64,000 bases of DNA, taken from positions 2,976,001 through 3,040,000 of the forward strand of contig NZ_CP099975.1 of NCBI RefSeq assembly GCF_024137965.1. The letters are read 5' to 3'. Source of the stretch: Halomonas sp. Y3 (GTDB taxonomy: Bacteria; Pseudomonadota; Gammaproteobacteria; Pseudomonadales; Halomonadaceae). Positions 61,359 through 64,000 of this stretch are shown in pieces. Under the pieces are notes generated by a model that had not been told where the DNA came from, did no database searches, and worked only from the letters and a program-made list of their open reading frames with translations. The translations under genes and the position numbers were made by a program. Numbering within the stretch: position 1 is the stretch's first letter; each line of letters begins with the position of its first letter.

Positions 61359-61585
61359 TGATGTGCAAAGGTGCGACCCGCCTGATGTCCCTCAAGCAGG
61401 ATCGCCGGCTGACATTTCAGGAGCGCATCTCGCTGCGCCTCCACCTCTCGATGTGCGGGGCCTGCCGGCAGTGCGACCGTCAGTTCGCCCTGCTGCACCG
61501 AGCGGGCGAACGCTTCGAGAGCCGCCTGTCCGACGCCTCCAGGGATGACGCCTCCCGCCAGGCCGGGCCGGAACGTTCGGAGTAG
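61355..61585 (+). CDS. zf-HC2-type anti-sigma-like zinc-finger protein
   Basis: A 76-residue protein with the zinc motif HLSMCGACRQC (His-x3-Cys-x2-Cys) at about 30-40. It is a soluble protein without a membrane helix, typical of small ZAS-domain anti-sigma factors encoded beside their sigma factor. The ATG overlaps the sigma-factor stop. It is the last gene of the operon and convergent with the aminotransferase. Confidence 0.8.
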   Translation: MMMCKGATRLMSLKQDRRLTFQERISLRLHLSMCGACRQCDRQFALLHRAGERFESRLSDASRDDASRQAGPERSE

Positions 61586-61613
61586 GCCTCAGCCTTACAC
61601 CACCCGCCATTTG

Positions 61614-61649
61614 AAAAAAGAGCGCCGCGGGGTCTCCCCCGCGGCGCTC
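61614..61649 (-). terminator. Strong intrinsic terminator of the aminotransferase gene
   Basis: A perfect 13-bp stem (61620-61632 with 61637-61649, loop tctc) is followed on the minus strand by T6. It is 21 bases beyond the stop of the aminotransferase gene, and may also act for the zf-HC2 operon. Confidence 0.9.
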
Positions 61650-61670
61650 TCGTTCAACTGGCGTTTTCTA

Positions 61671-63089
61671 TCAGGCGCGGACGGCCTGGACGGCGCCCTC
61701 GCGCACCAGCTCGTCGGTGACCCTGTCCACCGCCCGGCGGGCGCGGGTGACGATCTCGTCCACCTCGTCGCGGGTGGTGACCAGCGGCGGCGCGAAGCCC
61801 AGGATATCGCCCTGGGGCATGGCGCGGGCGATCAGGTTCTCCTCCAGGGCCGCGACGGCAATGCGCGGGCCCACCTTGAGGGCCGGATCGAAGTGCCTGC
61901 GCTGCTCGGGGTCCACGGAGAACTCCAGTGCCGCCAGCATGCCCACGCCGCGCACGTTGCCGACGATGGGGTGGTCGCCGAAGTCGGTGGCCATGGCCTG
62001 CTGCAGGTAGGCGCCAGTATCACGGGCGTTCCCGGTCAGGTCCTCGCGCTCGATGATCGCCAGGTTGGCCAGGGCGGCGGCACAGCCCAGGGCGTGGCCG
62101 GAGTAGGTCCAGCCGTGGCCGATGGGGCCGTACTGGCCGGTGCCCTGCTCCAGCACCGCCCAGACGCGGTCGCCGACGATGACGCCGGAGAGCGGCTGGT
62201 AGGCACTGGTCAGGCCCTTGGCGACGGTGATCAGGTCGGGCTTGATGCCGTAGAAGTGGCTGCCGAAGTCGGCGCCGATGCGCCCGAAGCCGCACACCAC
62301 CTCGTCAGCGATCAGCAGCACGTCGTACTTGGCCAGCACCGCCTGGATCGCCTCCCAGTAGCCTTCGGGCGGCGGCACGATGCCGCCGGTGCCGAGCACC
62401 GGCTCGCCGATGAAGGCGGCCACGGTCTCCGGCCCCTCGGCCAGGATCATCGCCTCGAGCTTCTGGGCACAGTGCTGCGAGAACTCGCGCTCGGTCATCC
62501 CCTGCTGCTCGGCGGCGCGGTGGTAGTAGTAGGGCGCCTCGGTGTGCAGGATGCCCTCGAAGGGCAGGTCGAACTGGTCATGGAACGCCTTGAGGCCGGT
62601 CAGCGAGCCGGTGGCCAGGCCCGAGCCGTGGTAGCCGCGCATGCGCGAGATCACCTTCTTCTTCAGCGGGCGACCCAGCACGTTGTTGTAGTAGCGAACG
62701 ATCTTGAGCTGGGTCTCGTTGGCATCGGAGCCGCCCAGGCCGTAATAGACCTTGGACATGCCGGGGCCGGCGAGCTCGATGATCTTCTCGGAGAGGGCGA
62801 TCTGCGGCTCGTTGGAGTGGCCCACGTAGGTGTGGTAGTAGGAGAGCTCCAGGGCCTGCTGGTAGATCGCCTCGGCCACCTCGGTACGGCCGTAGCCGAT
62901 GTTGACGCAGTAGAGGCCGGCGAAGGCATCGATGAACTCGCGGCCGTCCTTGTCGCGGATATGGATACCCTTGCCGCCGGTGATCACGCGGCCCGGCGCG
63001 TCGCCCTGGGCGAAGTCGCGCAGGTGGGTGGAGGCGTGGAAGGTCACCTTGCGGTCGCGGTCGATCAGGTCCTGGTGCTGCTGGCTCAT
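61671..63089 (-). CDS. Class III PLP aminotransferase (putrescine/omega-amino acid or DoeD type)
   Basis: A 472-residue aspartate-aminotransferase-superfamily (subgroup III) protein. PLP site: ITVAKGLTSAYQPLSGVIVG with the lysine at AKG; DEVVCGFGRIG; the substrate region FIDAFAGLYCVNIGYGR at the N-terminus and YYGLGGSDANETQLKIVRYY. Typical of pyruvate-dependent aminotransferases acting on putrescine, beta-alanine or similar amines. Its neighbour is a succinate-semialdehyde-type dehydrogenase. In halophiles the pairing also matches DoeD-DoeC of ectoine breakdown. I cannot decide from this window. The start has an AGAGGA six bases upstream. Confidence 0.85.
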   Translation of the reverse strand: MSQQHQDLIDRDRKVTFHASTHLRDFAQGDAPGRVITGGKGIHIRDKDGREFIDAFAGLYCVNIGYGRTEVAEAIYQQALELSYYHTYVGHSNEPQIALSEKIIELAGPGMSKVYYGLGGSDANETQLKIVRYYNNVLGRPLKKKVISRMRGYHGSGLATGSLTGLKAFHDQFDLPFEGILHTEAPYYYHRAAEQQGMTEREFSQHCAQKLEAMILAEGPETVAAFIGEPVLGTGGIVPPPEGYWEAIQAVLAKYDVLLIADEVVCGFGRIGADFGSHFYGIKPDLITVAKGLTSAYQPLSGVIVGDRVWAVLEQGTGQYGPIGHGWTYSGHALGCAAALANLAIIEREDLTGNARDTGAYLQQAMATDFGDHPIVGNVRGVGMLAALEFSVDPEQRRHFDPALKVGPRIAVAALEENLIARAMPQGDILGFAPPLVTTRDEVDEIVTRARRAVDRVTDELVREGAVQAVRA

Positions 63090-63112
63090 GTCTTTCCTCT
63101 GCTCATATCAGG

Positions 63113-63135
63113 CTCCCCGGCGTCCCGCCGGGGAG
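63113..63135 (-). other. Hairpin in the aminotransferase leader
   Basis: A 9-bp stem (63113-63121 with 63127-63135) lies about 25 bases upstream of the aminotransferase start on the minus strand. It has no T-tract, so it looks like a leader or processing structure rather than a terminator. Confidence 0.45.
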
Positions 63136-63171
63136 GAAGTAAAATTAATTAACCAAAACCGTTAAGCGCGA

Positions 63172-63289
63172 GAGCTCTGCGAGCGAAGGCCAGACAAGGC
63201 GGATCTTGACGAGAACGCGGAGTTTACGTTCTGTAAATGAGCATGTTCGAGTCAAGATCCAACACAGTATGACCGAGCGCAGCAAGCTC
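63172..63289. repeat. 118-bp nested inverted repeat between the dehydrogenase and aminotransferase genes
   Basis: Concentric arms pair: 63172-63176 with 63285-63289, a 10-bp perfect arm 63201-63210 with 63251-63260, a GAAC/GTTC pair just inside, and a central TTTAC/GTAAA stem around a 5-base loop (about 63222-63236). The outer arm reaches into the dehydrogenase stop codon. The layout suggests a small mobile palindromic element or a structured RNA. Confidence 0.7.
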
Positions 63290-64000
63290 AACTACCAGAG
63301 ACGGAGCCCAGGGCGCCGAGGCAGTAGTACTTGGTCTCGAGATACTCGTCGATGCCGGTGATGCCGCCCTCGCGGCCCAGCCCGGACTGCTTGACGCCGC
63401 CGAAGGGCACGGGGGGGCCGGTCATCTTCACCGAGTTGACCGACACCATGCCGAACTCCAGCGCCCGCAGCAGCTTCCAGATGCGGCGGATATCGTGGGT
63501 GTAGACGTAGGCGGCGAGACCGTACTGGGTGTCGTTGGCCAGGGCAATCGCCTCGTCATCATCGGCATAGGCCATGACGCCGGCGATGGGGGCAAAGCTC
63601 TCCTCCTGCCACAGGCGCATGTCGCGAGTCAGCCCGGTGAGCAGCACCGGCATGAAGAAGTTCTCGCCGGGGGCCTCGCTCTGATCGCCGGCCACCAGGG
63701 TGGCGCCCTTGGCGATGGCGTCGTCGACGATGCCGGCGGCCTTCTCCACCGCCTGGCGATGGATCAGCGGACCCTGGTCGATCTCGCTCTCCAGGCCGTT
63801 GCCCACGGTGAGGGCGGCCATGCGCTCGGCGAAGTGGGCCACGAAGTCGTCATGGATCGACTCGTGGACCAGGATGCGGTCGGCGGCCAGGCAGTCCTGC
63901 CCCGCGGTCTGGAACTTGGCGGCCACGGCGGCGAAGGCGGCCTCCTTCGGGTCCATGTCGGGGCCGACGATAAAGGGAGCATCGCCGCCCAGCTCCAGGG
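63288..64000 (-). CDS. NAD(P)-dependent aldehyde dehydrogenase (succinate-semialdehyde type), 5' end outside window
   Basis: The visible C-terminal 237 codons of an aldehyde dehydrogenase. The frame enters from beyond the window with LELGGDAPFIVG and continues to the catalytic cysteine in TAGQDCLAADRILV, then EESFAPIAGVMAYADDDEAI and the conserved GVKQSGLGREGG. The segment layout follows GabD, though the usual TCVCANR is replaced by DCLAADR. It precedes the aminotransferase in transcription, so the two may convert an amine to its acid. Function could be succinate-semialdehyde oxidation or DoeC-like aspartate-semialdehyde oxidation. Confidence 0.85.
   Translation of the reverse strand, partial: LELGGDAPFIVGPDMDPKEAAFAAVAAKFQTAGQDCLAADRILVHESIHDDFVAHFAERMAALTVGNGLESEIDQGPLIHRQAVEKAAGIVDDAIAKGATLVAGDQSEAPGENFFMPVLLTGLTRDMRLWQEESFAPIAGVMAYADDDEAIALANDTQYGLAAYVYTHDIRRIWKLLRALEFGMVSVNSVKMTGPPVPFGGVKQSGLGREGGITGIDEYLETKYYCLGALGSVSGS

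Overview
The window is about 64 kb of high-GC gammaproteobacterial chromosome. Protein sequences and gene orders (surE-pcm-nlpD-rpoS, zwf-pgl-eda with divergent hexR, ispD-ispF-truD, ftsB-ispD) fit the Halomonadaceae (Halomonas and relatives). Acidic protein surfaces and acidic low-complexity inserts fit a moderate halophile. The genus is an inference from gene content; no rRNA or tRNA gene was seen.

Region by region. 1-2811: the 3' part of a secreted ExeM/NucH-type nuclease. 2.9-11.0 kb: glyA, an exported protein of unknown role, the two-domain polyphosphate:AMP phosphotransferase, and ybbP-ybbA divergent from tesA. 11.0-12.7 kb: a DMT permease coupled to a MNT/HEPN nucleotidyltransferase-RNase pair. 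12.8-16.8 kb: an MFS carrier, a short LOV blue-light sensor, a PA3496-like small protein and ettA. 16.9-20.9 kb: DUF1328, a lipid A acyltransferase, alr and a tolC-type channel. 20.9-28.2 kb: a long minus-strand run reading ftsB-ispD-ispF-truD-surE-pcm-DUF368-nlpD-rpoS, i.e. cell-division, isoprenoid and stress-survival genes ending in the stationary-phase sigma factor.

28.3-41.8 kb is the Entner-Doudoroff region. A coniferyl-aldehyde-type dehydrogenase, edd and a hexose-6-phosphate mutarotase run rightwards; zwf, pgl and eda run leftwards, with hexR divergent from zwf. Two insertions disturb it: an AlbA_2/HATPase gene with a truncated RhuM-like gene between mutarotase and eda, and a complete IS1182-family element (15-bp inverted repeats, CTAG target duplication) between zwf and pgl. 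A diverged copy of the zwf 3' end lies between zwf and the element.

41.9-48.4 kb: a PhnD/PhnC/PhnE-type ABC importer (phosphonate or possibly selenate class), RidA, an ABM-domain monooxygenase, and a SulP transporter with a tandem UspA protein. 48.4-51.3 kb: a gene-poor leader, a truncated EamA pseudogene, and a slipin-NfeD pair. 51.5-56.3 kb: an aminoglycoside-phosphotransferase-fold kinase followed by ynjB-ynjC-ynjD, a plausible cofactor or vitamin uptake and kinase operon. 56.3-61.6 kb: a sterol-desaturase-like membrane hydroxylase and a TVP38/FAD-disulfide-reductase fusion on the minus strand, facing a translationally coupled operon of two TIGR04283/TIGR04282-type glycosyltransferases, a sigma-70-family factor and a zinc-finger anti-sigma-like protein. 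This set resembles loci assigned to arsenosugar biosynthesis. 61.7-64.0 kb: a class III aminotransferase and the 3' part of an aldehyde dehydrogenase, separated by a 118-bp nested inverted repeat.

Recurring oddity: three unrelated genes carry in-frame tandem repeats, the mutarotase (36 bp x3), the YnjB-like binding protein (18 bp x4) and the AlbA_2 protein (21 bp x5). Start sites were chosen by Shine-Dalgarno fit, overlap with the previous gene and family length, and several are shorter than the longest open frame.
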